Positions 9,377 through 10,200 of a stretch of DNA of 10,200 nucleotides are shown here, one piece after another. Each line of letters starts with the position of its first letter. The stretch's first letter is position 1. This DNA comes from Clostridia bacterium. GTDB lineage: Bacteria > Bacillota_A > Clostridia > TANB77 > CAG-508. Where the stretch lies: the NCBI GenBank assembly GCA_017621295.1, contig JAGATI010000214.1:1-10200 (forward strand), written 5' to 3'. The notes under the pieces were generated by a model. It had not been told where the DNA came from. It saw only the letters and a program-made list of their open reading frames with translations, and made no database searches. The translations under genes were made by a program, and so were the position numbers.

Positions 9377-9979
9377 TTATAATTCTTCTTTAAATAATTC
9401 TTTTCCTGCTTTTATATAATTAAAGCCAGAAAAGATTGTTGCAAAAACAGATATAAGCATAAGTATACTTGAGATAGCATTTATAATTAAACTTCCTCCA
9501 GATAAAGTTCCTCTAAAACATTCAAAGAATGGATTCATATCTAGTATTGCAATAATTAGTGCAAGCATTTGTGTTACTGTTTTTAATTTTCCCCAAATTG
9601 ATGCTGCAATTACCTTTCCACCTTTTTCTACTGCAACTAATCTATATCCTGATACAATAAATTCTCTAAATAATACTACAATAGGAATCCATGCAGGTAA
9701 CCTGTTATTTGCTTCTACAAGCATAATCATTGCAGCTAAAACTAATATTTTATCTGCAATTGGATCTAAGAATTTTCCAAATGTAGTAATTTGATTTCTT
9801 GACCTTGCTATATATCCATCTAATTTATCTGTAATTGATGCGATTATAAAAATTAAATCTATAATAATCCATGTTAATGGTATGTTAAATATTTCTCCAT
9901 TTATTCCTAAAAAAGGTATTATAACCATAATTGGAACAAGTATAATTCTAAATATTGTTAATTTATTTGCTAAATTCAT
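9377..9979 (-). CDS. pgsA: CDP-diacylglycerol-glycerol-3-phosphate 3-phosphatidyltransferase
   Basis: Integral membrane enzyme that makes phosphatidylglycerol phosphate, the committed step to phosphatidylglycerol and cardiolipin. The 200-aa length is normal. The CDP-alcohol phosphotransferase signature D-x2-D-G-x2-A-R-x8-G-x3-D-x3-D is complete: DKLDGYIAR, then GKFLDPIAD. Several hydrophobic membrane segments are visible (for example IFRIILVPIMVIIPFLGI near the N-terminus, and two in the C-terminal half). The N-terminal MNLANKLTIFRI is typical of the family. A strong AAGGAGG at 9991-9985 lies 5 bases before the ATG. It has its own promoter upstream. There is no CGG codon, so the frame is single and intact. 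Confidence 0.95.
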   Translation of the reverse strand: MNLANKLTIFRIILVPIMVIIPFLGINGEIFNIPLTWIIIDLIFIIASITDKLDGYIARSRNQITTFGKFLDPIADKILVLAAMIMLVEANNRLPAWIPIVVLFREFIVSGYRLVAVEKGGKVIAASIWGKLKTVTQMLALIIAILDMNPFFECFRGTLSGGSLIINAISSILMLISVFATIFSGFNYIKAGKELFKEEL

Positions 9980-10009
9980 AATTTCCTCCTTGGTTTTAAA
10001 TTTTCTTAA

Positions 10010-10038
10010 ATTATATACAATGCATGCAAAAAAATCAA
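10010..10038 (-). promoter_or_regulatory. Sigma-A promoter of pgsA
   Basis: Minus strand TTGATT (10038-10033), 17-bp spacer, TATAAT (10015-10010). Transcription would start near 10003, about 24 nt before the start codon. Confidence 0.75.
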
Positions 10039-10143
10039 TAGAAAGTAAAAATAGAATTATTATTGTTTAATGTTTCTTTATAAAATTATTGTCTATTTTC
10101 TATTTGTGTTATTTTATATTATATGATTTAATAGTTTTCTATC

Positions 10144-10187
10144 AAAAAAGAAGAATTATATTTTGAAATTGATAATTCTTCTTTTTT
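10144..10187. terminator. Rho-independent terminator, probably of a minus-strand gene beyond the window
   Basis: The 15-bp perfect arms AAAAAAGAAGAATTA (10144-10158) and TAATTCTTCTTTTTT (10173-10187) enclose a 14-nt loop. On either strand the stem ends in a run of six T. Its place just upstream of the pgsA promoter suggests it ends the previous minus-strand gene. Confidence 0.65.
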
Positions 10188-10200
10188 ATTTTATGTATTA

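Overview
The window is very AT-rich DNA from a Gram-positive bacterium of the Bacillota, most likely an uncultured member of the Clostridia. It carries a sporulation-type sigma-H factor, a sortase beside an LPXTG surface protein, NAD-dependent DNA ligase, RqcH, and consensus sigma-A promoters with AGGAG-type ribosome binding sites.

Layout. (1) 1-388 (+): C-terminal part of a sortase. It converges on 454-780 (-), a small LPXTG-anchored protein that is a plausible substrate. (2) Minus-strand block, in transcription order: sigH (4043-3393), tRNA-Thr(GGT) (3180-3105), an L,D-transpeptidase (3078-2190), ychF (2109-1017). (3) A back-to-back pair of sigma-A promoters (4093-4169) separates sigH from plus-strand rqcH (4210-5918). 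(4) Minus-strand run: pgsA (9979-9377), a 219-nt nested inverted repeat in a 493-nt gap, then ligA (8883-6889), an unrecognised 79-aa gene (6850-6611) and a DUF4116-like repeat protein (6592-6061). The last three are closely spaced and look like an operon.

The main result is that six of the ten protein genes are not single open frames. Sortase, ychF, the L,D-transpeptidase, rqcH (two sites), the DUF4116-like gene and ligA (three sites) each need +1 shifts to give full-length proteins. All nine shifts sit on the same sequence: an in-frame NNT CGG N, where skipping the C of CGG turns the next codon into glycine (GGN). I scanned the window for CGG on both strands. These nine are the only in-frame CGG codons in any gene here, and every frame break in the window is at one of them. 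Four further CGG trinucleotides lie inside genes out of frame (2099-2101, 4245-4247, 7427-7429, 7645-7647), and the frame continues through them. After the shifts the reconstructed lengths are normal for the families (YchF 363 aa, RqcH 568 aa, LigA 663 aa), and glycine lands on positions that the families conserve at several sites. This is poorly explained by random error or gene decay. It fits a genome-wide recoding rule in which CGG has no usable arginine tRNA and triggers +1 frameshifting or four-base decoding. The other arginine codons (AGA, AGG, CGT, CGA) are used normally.

The genes otherwise cover housekeeping and envelope work: DNA joining (LigA), phospholipid synthesis (PgsA), cell-wall cross-linking and protein anchoring (L,D-transpeptidase, sortase, LPXTG protein), ribosome-linked functions (YchF, RqcH) and transition-state transcription (SigH). 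RqcH, the rescue factor for stalled ribosomes, itself needs two shifts, so a link between CGG stalling and its own supply is possible but speculative.
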